Part shown: positions 12,255 through 23,437 of the stretch, piece after piece
Position numbering within the stretch: position 1 is the first letter of the stretch
Layout: every line of letters begins with the position of its first letter
Source: Macrocybe gigantea
Lineage: Eukaryota; Basidiomycota; Agaricomycetes; Agaricales; Callistosporiaceae
Reading direction: 5' to 3'
Assembly (NCBI GenBank): GCA_011319805.1
Contig: SJRY01000229.1
Coordinates: 1 to 64,000 of the forward strand
Length of the DNA stretch: 64,000 nt
The notes under the pieces: generated by a model
The model's database searches: none
Told to the model about the DNA's origin: nothing
What the model saw: the letters and a program-made list of their open reading frames with translations, nothing else
Position numbers and translations under genes: made by a program

Positions 12255-13891
12255 ATGCTGAGTTGGAAACCAATTGAATCTTATATTCGACCGGCGATGA
12301 CTCGCGAGATTCTACGCAGGTCGAGGAAGACGTCGTCACGGTCCATGTCCACCATTCGTCGCCCATATACCTTTCACATTGGCGCCAGCTGGGCTGGGAA
12401 GCCAGCCAATCCCGCCGAGAAAATCCTGACCCAACCGTTTCCTGCAGATGGGCTCGTCGGCGCTTGGAGGGATCGAATGCTGTCGCGTCCGAAGGCAGTC
12501 AGGAGCAAGGATGCTGGAGAAGATTTCTTTTATGTGCAAGAGGTGAGTTTGCGTCACATTCCTTCTCGACTTCTAGAGTCGGCATGCTGAGCCACTTTAC
12601 CCGCCGGTTGGCCTTGGCTTTTATCTCTTCTTTTCCTCCAATTTAGATGCGCAATCAATCAGTGGGTCTCGTCAGCAAAACGCGTCCTATTTCCGCTGAC
12701 CATTATACTGCTCTCGCGTCCAGGGCATGTCGTTCGGAGTGGCAGACGGAGTCGGCGGATGGGTTGAAAGTGGCGTCGACCCATCCTTGTTTTCGCAAGC
12801 ACTCATGTACCATGCCCACCGGTATTGTCGAAATGCATGGGCGGGTGAGCCCGAAGTTGACCCCACGCTCGATTATGAGGAGAGAGAGCAGATAGAAGGG
12901 TGGGAGATGACACCCTACGAGTGCTTAGACCTAGCATATGGAGGCGTTCTTCGAGAAAAGTTCGTACAAGCCGGTGAGATACCAAGACCCCCACGTCGGT
13001 CTCCGAAGCACAGCGGCTGACAGATTATGAATTGAGGATCGAGCACCGCGTGTCTAATTTCGATGAGCGCGTCGACTGGCGTGTTGCGTTCGGCCAAGTA
13101 AGCGACATGTCTCTTCCGCGCGCATCAGCCTCTAAGCATCTACTTTTCAGTCTAGGGGACAGTGGCTTCATGATCGTTCGTTCGTCATCAATATTTTACA
13201 AACAGCGGGCACAGACCCATTTTTTCAACTGCCCGAAGTCAGTTCTAGTACGATAATCACGCGTTTCACACATGCTAACTATTTTGATACACAGGCAGCT
13301 AACAAAGCTACCCATGCGGTCACGTCGAATGTTTCCGAGAGCCTGCGTTGATTCCCCAAGCGAGGCCGAAACGTTCTGGACCAAGTTGCGAGATGGAGAT
13401 ATTGTCATTGCATATGTGCGTCGCCACCCTCGAACACTTGCTATGCGTTAACTTCCTGGCATAGACCGATGGCCTTGTGGACAACGTGTTTCCATCCGAA
13501 ATTGTTACAATATGCTCCCTAATTGCCCGGCATGGCGGTCCCGAGGATGAGCAGGTGCAAGCTATCGCAGATCGCCTAGTAGATTACTCTCGACAGTGTA
13601 TGATGAACAAGACTCGGGTCAGTCCGTTTGAGAGTGCGTGCCTTTTCGCATATGTCGCAAAGCTCTGCTAACACCTTTTTATGTACAGGGGAAGCAGCAA
13701 GGCAGGGAATGTTCTTCCGCGGAGGGGTATGTCTTCATTTTATCCTATCGTTTACATATTAATTCATGCCTCACTGCGCCCAGAAACTTGATGAGTTGAG
13801 CATTTTTTCATCTCTATACCAAGAAATTTGCTGATGGCCTCACATTGACAGCGTCACAGTTGTGGTTAGCATGGTTCGCGAGACTTCATAA
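12255..13891 (+). CDS. PTC7: PTC7-type PP2C protein phosphatase, probably mitochondrial
   Basis: Metal-dependent Ser/Thr phosphatase of the PPM family. The N-terminus (from MLSWKPIESYIRP) is rich in Arg and Ser without acids, like a mitochondrial presequence. It is followed by PYTFHIGASWAGKP, the usual start of the PTC7 catalytic domain. Family motifs read across six or so exons: MSFGVADGVGGW (metal-binding Asp-Gly), GSSTACLISM, LGDSGFMIVR, GDIVIAYTDGLVDNVFP and the last LDDVTVVVSMVRETS. The last holds the C-terminal metal-binding Asp. The stop is at 13889-13891. Length and motif order agree with yeast Ptc7 and its homologues, which act on coenzyme Q biosynthesis proteins in the matrix. It converges closely on DPP3: 67 bp separate the stop codons. 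Confidence 0.88.
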
Positions 13892-13958
13892 CATATTCCC
13901 CACTATTTATCAAGTATATCATACATCGCTTTGCACGTAATGGAACATGACGACTACC

Positions 13959-16900
13959 TTATAGCTTTCGCTCGATGAAGCTCTGAATTGCACCGGCACA
14001 CGTCAAAGGGTATTCCTTAAGCTTCACTTCTCCGTCCACAACTTGGGTATTCGGCTGAACAAAGATCTTCCTTGGCTATGACAGGAATTTCATCATCAGC
14101 CAAGTTCGTCATGATGATAATGCATCTAAGGGCTTGCCTGTTTCTTTTTCAGGACGAGGTTTCGAACTTCGCCTTCCCAGCCCGCGATCGGCTTCGTCAG
14201 TTTGTTGTAAAACTCGCGAGCTCCCGGACCATCAGCTGTGCTCTTCCGTACTTGCAAGTCTATCAAAAGCTTGCCAACTTCGTCCTTGGCATCCGAAAGA
14301 ACTTTGGCCCTGTTGACCTGACAGCAACAAATGAAAAAGTGCAGCGACGGATATAATATAACATTCTGACATACACGAATGTAGAGATTTTCCAATTCGC
14401 CGTTGGCATTTCGTACTTCCTCAAGCCAGGCAATACCAGAGTTGATCAAATGTTGGGTGATGCCGAGTCTGCGGAAACGTAAGTATCAGAGTTAGTCGCT
14501 TGAGCCAAACTCTGAGCATACCGGGCTTGCATGTGCGCTTGGCCATGCTTCTGAGTTGCAGGGTCGTAAAACTCCAATGCCCGAAGGCCTGCCCTTGCCA
14601 TGAGCAAGTAAGTGATATATTGTATGTCTTCAATGTCCTGCTTCTCGACATACTGCGGGAGGCATGAGATCAATAATGCCCCAAAGAAAAGGGACAACTC
14701 GTACGCCAAATATTTCCAGGATCTGCAAATTCCCGACCACTAAAGCGACAATCAGATCACCATCGACACAAAAAAGTACAAGACTGACGAAACAATGCAA
14801 CGGTCTCTGCGCGACATTCCTCCATTGAAGAGGATACCTCGCCCAGGACCGAACCAGGTGTCTGACCAGGCTTGTACCAGGACGTTCTAGACGAGCGAGT
14901 GAAAGTTGTAGACTTCACCACCTCCCACAAGGAAGTCCTTACACTGCTTTCCCAGTAAGGGGATTGATGACCTGACCTACCATGAGCCGGCGTGCAGAAA
15001 ATCATAACAACTTCAACGTACCTTCTGCGGATCAAAGTTCAATTTTCCATCCGGTCCTTCTTCGAATAGCTTCCCTGAGCCATGACCCAGCAGCTCATGA
15101 TTGGCAACCTGCACTTCGAACGCTTTACTGTCCCAGGCATTGTATAATGCAACATCGTCGGGATGGACAAACGTAAGCTCTTCACCTGATGGCCTTCAGG
15201 ACAGGTATCAGGACAATAAATAAGAATGGCGACGAACTCGGGGCCTTGGCAGCCAGGATATTCTGAGTAAGATATCAATGTGAGCACGCTACGCCTGGCT
15301 GAGGCGAAGCCTTGACTTACGGCTAGCGATACATTCTTGAACCCAGTGGATTCTCTGACGTCGTAATAATTCTGTCAGTAAGGAAAGACTGTTCATTGTT
15401 GTTAGATTCGCGCCAAGAAAATAGCAATATACCGGTATCTAAATATAACGGTAAGGTCAGTGAACATTGATTTCCTAGAGAGTGAAAGTGCGTACGTTGA
15501 TTCCAGCAGGGATGCCTTAGACGCAAACTGAGCATACGCTGCGAGTGGGAGCTATAACAAACTGACCTCCCGTAGCGAAGGACACCACCTCCAACGCGGT
15601 GAAGTCAGGTTTGCGGAATACATCAACTTCGAAATTTTTGCCCCAAGGGAGGTCTCTAATAAGATCGGGGGCCTTGTTCACGAGAACTTCATATTTAGCG
15701 CTCAGTTGTTTGTTCACGATCGCAGTGAAGCCTGGTTATAGATAGACATCTGAATATCGATCGGGAATCATGCAAGACGTTGGGGCCGACCTTCCCATTC
15801 CGCCCTTGCACCATAAGGATCGACATAAGTCTCGACGAACTTCCCGAATTATGAATATCAGGCGCTAGGGCAAGAAGAGAGAGTACACATACTCCGATGT
15901 ACGATTCCACTACTGGACCAACGTCCTTCACCCAGTATTTCGATGCATCTTTGTGGTCTTGGATGGATCCAGTCTCAAAGCTAGGGAGAAGGGAGGCCAT
16001 TGGCAAAATTGCCAGGAGACAAAATGGAGGTAGACGTACGATTTAATGTATCCTCCAATCATAGCCGTTTGGTTGGAGTTGGCGGCATACTTCTTTGCCT
16101 GCGAAGAGAGTCGGACAAAGAATGCTCCTTGGCGGCGAAGAAGCACAAACCTCTGAAAGGGCGTTTATGCTGGCCTGGAGAGCATCTGAGAAATCTCCGT
16201 ATTGCACGGTGAGCTTGATCTTCCCTTCGTCAGAATCAACATCATGAATAGCCGAAGGCTGAGTTTTGGCCGAAGCAACCAGCAGTGTAAAATCCCCCTG
16301 TTCATTCTTTAAGACTCTAGCCGTTCATCAGGTTAAATATCGCATATATATATATCAATAAGGCAGCCTATACCTGGTATTTAGGACGTCCACGCCGAGT
16401 TTCTCAGCCGCCGCTTGTACCGCAGCGACCTCCGAATCGGAGATGACTTGACCAAGGTAATAATTTGTAACGTGTCCTAGATTTCGCTTTCCAACAAACA
16501 GACTTTCTTCCGGAGCCAATGCGTAAATGTGGTCTTTGAGCTGTAGAGGTGCTTAGCTCGCCGTTTCCGGACGTTTGAATTTGAGCAACTTGCTTTGTTC
16601 CATAGCTCAAGGGCATGGCCGTTGGACTTGGCAGAATAAGTAACGATCGCTTCAAATTTATCTGCGGGGACCCGCGGGATTATTTTGGTGAATCCAAACG
16701 ACCTGTAGTTCACAAGGTTGCTCAACGTCTAAATGAGCGCTGTCAGGGGAGCAGAAATCCCGGCCAGAATGGATCGGAGGCAACCTGGGCGGTGTATTGC
16801 AGCAGATCTTCCCACTCCTCGTCAGAAAGACGAGAGCCTGCTTTTAATTCTGTCAGATCAGCAAGATCTCCATTGGAGCTGAATGTGGCTATGAGGAGAT

Positions 16901-17216
16901 CATAGAGATCTTTCGCTTGGGGTGTCCATTGTCCTGCATAGGTTGGAGGGGATCAGAGCAAATCGATGCGGAAAACGGGGAGCTCTGCGGATACCCTGAA
17001 TTATGCGAGCACCAGCCCAGGATGCCAAGTTGAGATAATGGGTGTATTTTTTCTCTTGTTGGCTGTGCCAAGTTCGTAAGAAGGCGAATTTGGATGCTGT
17101 TATCGGTTGAAAGACAACCTTAGCTGATCGAAAGATTTAGCGATGTCGAGACCGCAGAAAGGAGCAGACTTGTCCGCAAGGAATCGTTCGACATTGATTG
17201 CTGCAACGCTAGCCAT
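13959..17216 (-). CDS. Dipeptidyl peptidase III (peptidase family M49)
   Basis: Zinc metallopeptidase that removes dipeptides from the N-terminus of oligopeptides, usually cytosolic. The start is [20 protein letters not shown] at 17216. The M49 zinc motif HELLGH is encoded at 15082-15099, followed by [18 protein letters not shown]. The second zinc-ligand motif EECRAE is near 14805-14822. Other family blocks are [59 protein letters not shown] and the C-terminal [20 protein letters not shown], ending at 13959. Around a dozen small introns interrupt it, one a GC-AG intron at 16541-16593 after ALELWNK. No frame break was noticed. It faces away from the FAD monooxygenase across 182 bp. Confidence 0.93.
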
Positions 17217-17398
17217 TGTGTAATTTACAAGTCAATACGGGTAGGACGATTGGGCGAGGTCTGCTGACGTGATCAGCATTGGTCATCAAGCACACCAACC
17301 GCTTTGCCGCTCTACCGTTGTTGGTTGGCGTGTATGGATCTGAGCACTCGCAAAGACTGGATTTAAAGGACCGTGCTCATGTACTCTTTCTCTTCAAA

Positions 17399-18838
17399 AT
17401 GGCACATCTTGCTCAAACCAAAGTTCTCATCATCGGGGCTGGCCCAACTGGGTTAGCGACCGCCATGTCGTTGGCTAAACATGGCTTTCGCGATTTCGTC
17501 ATTGTGGAAGCCGTGGCGACTCGCTCGGTGGCATCGCGTGCCATGACGATCCACGCAGCGACTGTGGAGGTCAGCCGATTTGTGTTCATTCATGGACGCT
17601 ATGATTCAGCATTTGGACATAGGCACTCAATTCCGTAGGATGCGCAGAGATCCTGATCAATGCAGGAATCAAAGGCAATGGAATGGAGTTACGAGACCGA
17701 CGCAGAGTGTTTGTGTCTGCTGACTTTTCGTCGTTGAAGTCATACACCGAGTTTCCATTCGTACTGCTGATTTCGCAATACGAGACGGAACGCATTCTCG
17801 AGGCGGAGCTGAAACGAATGAACATTCCAGTCCAACGTGGAAAGAAGGCTGTCGGAATCAAAAATACAGATGACGACACACTCGAGGTGACTTTTGAGAA
17901 TGGTGATGTCATCACAGCAGATTATGTCGTCGCTGCAGACGGTGCTCATTCTGCGGCAAGTAACATTTATAAAATATACATTATATATTATATACTCATC
18001 TTTATCATAGATCAGGTCAATAGCCGGAATCAAGTTCGAGGATCCTGACGGTCCGGACACCCGTCCTGATCCAATGCTCCGTCAGATCATTTTCGCGGAT
18101 GTGACTTTTTCCTCAGACCATCCCCTCTTGCCCAAGAGCAAAATCATGGGCACTGCATCGTCGAAAAAATTCTTTCTGATAATTCCACTGCCGATGCCTT
18201 CTCAAGCATCCAAGCCCGTGTACAGAATTGGATTCAATGCTTCAGGGACACCTTCTCCAAACCCGCCAACAGACTTTCTTCAACAGCATCTCGACGCACA
18301 AGGCCCTCTTCAGCTCTCTTCATCTAACCCGGATTCCCCTCGAATCGAAGACGTGGTATGGTCCACCAGATTCAGGACCCATGCTGCAGTAGCCGAGAAA
18401 TTCCTCGTCCGTATTGGCACCAACAAAAGTTCAGATGGGTCCGGACGTGGTCAGATCATTCTCGTTGGCGACGCGGCGCACATCCATGCTCCTGCTGGTG
18501 GACTAGGAATGAACCTCGGTATTCGTGACGCCATCAGCCTCGGTCCCGTCCTCATCGGCCATATCAAGCAAACCGCAGAGTCTACCGGATACGACGGCAG
18601 GATCCTTGCCGACTACGCGGCGTCGCGGAAACAGCGTGCCCTGACTACCATTCGTTTCACCAAAAAGATCATGGGCGTTGTCAACGCCTTGGGGTATACC
18701 CTCATTTTCAACTTGAATTATTGGATTTTTGGTTGCTTGGCTCTCTACCTTATGTCCGCAACAGGCTCATCTGGAACCTCAGCGGACTGGGCAACAAGTA
18801 ATAAAGGCGGGATTCTTGGTTCCAACTGTATACCCTGA
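17399..18838 (+). CDS. FAD-dependent aromatic-ring monooxygenase (PHBH type)
   Basis: Group A flavoprotein monooxygenase, typically NAD(P)H-dependent hydroxylation of phenolic substrates. The FAD-binding GxGxxG motif is in the N-terminal VLIIGAGPTGLATAMSLAKH. The DG motif appears as YVVAADGAHSA before a small AT-rich intron (about 17956-18010). The GD motif is GQIILVGDAAHIHAPAGGLG followed by MNLGIRDAI. About 440 residues, with no thioredoxin-like C-terminal domain. The substrate cannot be told. As read, the C-terminus ends GGILGSNCIP at 18838. A missing T in the run 18726-18730 would instead give LLGSLPYVRNRLIWNLSGLG and a stop at 18801, the C-terminus common in fungal homologues. I think a one-base error there is likely. 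Confidence 0.86.
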
Positions 18839-18939
18839 TGTGGCAAACTCGCATTACTGATTCTGTCATGACTATTTTTGAATTGATCATTTGCCATTCT
18901 GCACAAATGAGTAGAAAGAGTCTTCAAAGGGCACCGCAA

Positions 18940-20526
18940 TCACATTTTTGTTGATTCCTCAAGGGCATCCTTGAGTCGCTTGTAATTTCCCCAATACGTT
19001 GTCCATTCTGTGGCCAGGGTCTCCTCTGCGGGTTCGATGTCTTGCAAATCATCAGCAGACGTTCCCGCCCACCGAATGGCGCGCTCATAGCATTGCAGAG
19101 CGATTGCATGGTTCTTGCCTCGCGATTCATTCAAAATGCCCATCAGGTTCCATGCTTCAGCAGCGGTCCTCCTCGCATCACGAAGCAATCCATCAGCTGA
19201 CTTCTTCATGGATCGAGAATTGGTGTAGGCAGAAAGAAGGCAATTTTTCTCGCGATGTGGGATGGGATTTCTCACACCGAAGCCCTCACGGTAGTTAACA
19301 GGAAGGCCGGTGAGAGCGTGGGCTACCCTTTCTGATGATTCGGCCGCGGATCCCAACCATTGTAGGGAGACCTGCGCAGGCTTTCGCTGCGCATGGAGGA
19401 CTTCGGCGAGGTGAATGGACAGCAGAGATGAACGCTGGAGCAGGTACAGCGAATGAAGCGCCTGAGGGGGTGAAGCGGCTGAAAGCGACTCGGGGTGAGG
19501 AATCAAGCGAAGCATGTTGAGAGACGCTTCTTCGATGCCTTGTGCCTGTCGGAAATGGCCGGCTTTGGCGTAGAATGCGGAAAGTGACACCAGAGCATTG
19601 GAGAGAAGGCGCTGCGCTGCCGGAGAGGCAGGTTTCGCAGCGAGGGCATTGGGCAAGTCCCGCACATTTTCAAAGGCATCTCCGAGCAGGAGGCGGAACG
19701 CTCGCGACCACCAGGCGACGGCTTCGTCCGCTGGGCCCATGCGCGAGGTGACGTCCCCAAGCTTCGAAGCGACGCGCGCAGCGTCAAGACCTTTTCCAGG
19801 CAACATAGCCCATACGCGCTCATACTGACTTTTCGCTTCCGGCAGAAGCTTGGGCCCAAGCCGCTCTAACACCGAGGCGCGTAGCGCGACGAGCTCGGTA
19901 AGGATATGCGGGGCCAAGCTGTCGCTGGTCATCCTCCGCTCGGCGATTTCGCTCGCGGACTTTAGAAAATCTTCGGTCCGCTGTAGGCGGGCGTCGATGA
20001 GATTGAGACCGCCGGGACCGAGAAGCCCCTCCGCGTGCTCGACTTCTGTGCCAATGACGGCAGTGTTATATCCTACGCCCCAATTGTAGGCCATCCACGC
20101 AGCGCGTACGATGTGCCGTCCTTTGATGCCCAGATTGGGATCAGTGCCACCTGTCTCAGGGCTCCCAGTCCAGTTTTCTGCTTCAAGGTCCCACTCCCAT
20201 TTCAGCGCATCAGCGTCGCGTTCTGGAGCGAGTCCGACATGCTCCACCCACTGATGAGCGCCTTCATATGCTGTTGCAACGGTTAAGCCAAGAACGGATA
20301 GCCCTATTAGCGAAAATTTGAAGAAGCGCCTTGATACTCCCAAGACGAAGAGGATGTGTTTGGCAAAGTTTTCTTCGATAAAGACCGAGGGCTCTGGGGT
20401 GGTGTCCTGGCGCCACGGCGGTCTTTCATTCGCCTGTTGTGCGTATCTGCGATATGGTGCTGTTGCGCATGGGCGAGCTTTGGATAGTCTGAGAGGAATC
20501 AAGAGACGATGACGGAAGACATGCAT
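18940..20526 (-). CDS. Mitochondrial TPR-like membrane protein of unknown function
   Basis: A single uninterrupted reading frame, unusual in this intron-dense window. I take the start at MHVFRHRLLIPLRLSKARP (20526), because it opens a basic, Ser/Arg-rich mitochondrial presequence. An in-frame ATG at 20616 is possible. After about 90 residues a hydrophobic segment (FSLIGLSVLGLTVATAY) could span the inner membrane. The rest (about 420 residues) is helical and Ala/Leu-rich with TPR-like pairs such as AEAWNLMGILNESRGKNHAI followed by ALQCYERAIRWAG. The C-terminus is TTYWGNYKRLKDALEESTKM. This is a conserved fungal-type architecture, but I cannot name it; an assembly or quality-control role in mitochondria is inference only. 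Confidence 0.78.
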   Translation of the reverse strand: MHVFRHRLLIPLRLSKARPCATAPYRRYAQQANERPPWRQDTTPEPSVFIEENFAKHILFVLGVSRRFFKFSLIGLSVLGLTVATAYEGAHQWVEHVGLAPERDADALKWEWDLEAENWTGSPETGGTDPNLGIKGRHIVRAAWMAYNWGVGYNTAVIGTEVEHAEGLLGPGGLNLIDARLQRTEDFLKSASEIAERRMTSDSLAPHILTELVALRASVLERLGPKLLPEAKSQYERVWAMLPGKGLDAARVASKLGDVTSRMGPADEAVAWWSRAFRLLLGDAFENVRDLPNALAAKPASPAAQRLLSNALVSLSAFYAKAGHFRQAQGIEEASLNMLRLIPHPESLSAASPPQALHSLYLLQRSSLLSIHLAEVLHAQRKPAQVSLQWLGSAAESSERVAHALTGLPVNYREGFGVRNPIPHREKNCLLSAYTNSRSMKKSADGLLRDARRTAAEAWNLMGILNESRGKNHAIALQCYERAIRWAGTSADDLQDIEPAEETLATEWTTYWGNYKRLKDALEESTKM

Positions 20527-20809
20527 AGGGTTTGACCGAGACACTCGGGATGTTTGTCCAAGGACGCAGTCACACGGACGGACAGACCTTCCCACCGACG
20601 TTGTGCCTCTATCCATTTTTGAACCTGTTCTTTGATCTCAACATGTGCCAGGGCCCTTCTAGCGGCCGTGGGCTCATGTCAGAATGTTATTCAGGGCGTC
20701 TATCCGCGCCGAAGAAAACGCCATCTGATGAAATGAAATTTCGGCCAACCGATACCGTTCTTCTGTCGTCCCCTCTACCTCCCCCACCAAGGTTAGAGAA
20801 GGCGCTGCG

Positions 20810-23216
20810 ATGCTCTGCCTCTTCCTCTGGCAGCTCCTCTCCATCGGTGCCGCCTTTGCAACAAATGGTGCCTTGACCAGGAGAAACAACAGCGGACCTC
20901 CATCCCATTTTGTGACCAGCAAGAATGGCCAGTTCTTCGTGAACGGAAGGCATGCCTATCCATTCTCTCCCAGCGTCCTCCGCTCGTAACTCGGTATATA
21001 CAGCGCGTTTTCGTTCATCGGGACGAATGCCTATTGGCTGTCTTCCCTCAATACTGAAGAGGACATTGACCACACCTTGGGCAACATTTCCGCTGCCGGC
21101 ATCAAGGTCGTTAGAACTTGGGCATTTAATGGTCGGTCTCTCCACATCTCGTTCGCAGCTAGGCCGTGCCGGACTGATCATTTGCTCCATCATCGCTGAA
21201 AGATGTCACCTCCATACCTGAAAACGGAACTTGGTTCCAACTTATCGCCAACGGCACAACGAGGATCAACGATGGACCAAACGGCTTGCAAAGGCTCGAC
21301 AAGGTCGTGCAGCTAGCCCAGAAACACGGTATATATCTGCTGTTGTCACTCACCAACAATTGGAACCCATTGCCGAATGAAACTGTGCCGGTGCCCCTCT
21401 CGGGGATGCAACGCCGCCAGATAATGCCAGTGCCTAGTTCAGTGCACCCGCGCGGCACCTTGAGCAACGACTACGGTTGGTGCTGAGATCCTTGAGGAGC
21501 AGCACCATACGAAGGCTGATCATGGGTGTAACAGGGGGTATGGACGTTTACGTACGACAGCTTGGAGACATTCAAGCCCACGACCAATTTTATGTCAATC
21601 AAACGCTGATTAACGCCTTCCAAAACTATACCTCAGTTATAGCATCGCGCTATGCCAATCAATCCTCAGTGTTGGCTTGGTTAGTTGTTACCATTTTAAT
21701 TATTTTAATTATTAGCATAAATTCTAACTCTGTATAGGGAAATTGCGAACGATCCTAGGTATGCCATGCACAAAAAAGAAATGAATGTCCAAGCAATTAT
21801 ACCACGTAGGTGCAATTCAACAATGGGGTCTGCGCCTTCGTGCAACCCACTCGTTGTCACCGATTGGCATTCCACGATGGCGCAACATATCAAGACGGTG
21901 GATCCAAACCATCTCGTCGCTTCTGGGTGACCGTCTTTTTGTCTGTTCCCCTGCACAGCTTCGGCTGACAGTCACTTTCCCAGTCATCAGGGCTTCTTCT
22001 GCATGGGCTGCCCGAAACGCTTCCCTAGAACAGTCCCTGCACCACCACCCGCGCCCGTGGCACCACCTGCACCGCCGCCGCCGCGGCCATCCCCCGCACC
22101 TGGAAGGTCACGCCGTTGGGCCTTAGCACCGTTGAGTAAGGGTACAATCTTGAAGCAGCAACGCGATTCTTGGAAGAAGTTCAGAAAATTGGCGAGGCGG
22201 AGCAGTGACACACCTGCGGGTGGTGTTCGAATCCGTGGTAAATGGGTTGCAACACGTAGGTGTCGGTGGTTCACCACGTCTTCAGACTAATTGTGGTGAT
22301 TGCAACAAAGCGGCAAGACGTCAGGATGAAGGACTCGACATGTCAAGCTTTGATGGTTCGCATGGAGTGGACAGCGAGGACATCATCAATATTCCTCAGA
22401 TCGGCTTTGGTTCCTTCCAATTGTTCCCCGACCAAAACTCGTATGGTAACAGTGATCCTACGCTCCCTCCGTTTAACAACACCGTGCAAATCGGCTTGAA
22501 ATGGATTGCGCAGCAAGCGGCAACTGCACAGCTGTGAGTCCAAGAACAAGTCCGTCATCACCATTTATCCGACATCCATTTCAGATTTGGGAAGCCAATA
22601 ACCCTCATTGGTTTTGGTCTAGTGACAGCCGGCAACCGACCTTTCTTCACACCATTTAATTCAACCATTGCGCCTTTCGGACCAGATCAAAGTATGATTT
22701 TCTTGAACGTTCGGCAAATTGGCGACGCTCACTGCACCCATAGCACCCGACCCCGCAATTGAACAGGTATTTGGCTTTACGGATGAATTGCGTGATGATG
22801 CATACCGTCAATGGCTAGCAGGCAAGCTCATTGCCGTCCAGTGATGGCCCCAATGACTTACCCTGTTGCTCAGCTGGTCAGCTGCAAGGGGTGCTTGGCA
22901 TGATACAATACCAGGTGACCTCTCCTGGTAAAATTGAGATGCGCGCACCTCATAGATATTTTATAGTGGAGTCAAGGAAACCTTACCGCCCAACCTGGAA
23001 CACCCATACAACCTTCCATCACGAACACACCCGTCGCCCCTAATGAGGACGTGACGGGAACATCTCCAAATGACGGTTATGGCATATCAGGCCAAGGGTA
23101 ACCCAGAACATATATGAGTCGAAAGCCACCGAGATAACTGACATACATTGATTCTAGTGAATCTGATGTGATCGGTGTCATGCAACAGGCATCGCAGAAC
23201 TTTGGTCCAGACTAAA
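20810..23216 (+). CDS. Secreted GH5-like (beta-mannanase-like) protein, probable pseudoenzyme
   Basis: The N-terminus [20 protein letters not shown] is a signal peptide. The body follows the fungal GH5 mannanase plan: [55 protein letters not shown] strand, [57 protein letters not shown] and a C-terminal [20 protein letters not shown] ending ASQNFGPD at 23216. The acid/base position reads NDP (Asp at 21751-21753) where active enzymes have NEP. The nucleophile strand reads LIGFG (Gly at 22610-22612) where the Glu should be. A proline-rich and then basic insert (22.03-22.24 kb, containing [20 protein letters not shown]) interrupts the barrel. Two introns are GC-AG (20950-21003, 22822-22873). Probably a wall-associated or carbohydrate-binding protein rather than a hydrolase. 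Confidence 0.8.
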
Positions 23217-23437
23217 TACGAACTTTCATGTTTCTTGCCATGGGACTTTAATTTCCTGTACTGTCTTGTTAGTAACGATACCGGAGGAACGAGGAAACGC
23301 ATGTGGAAAATAGTCTAAACGTGTCGAAGAGATGTTTGAAATACTACTGCATTGTCACGTGGCAATGTGAGTGAGTCGATGACAGGACGCGTCCAAAAAG
23401 CAGTCGACGGCTGCAGTCTCTGCGTTGTATTACCATC

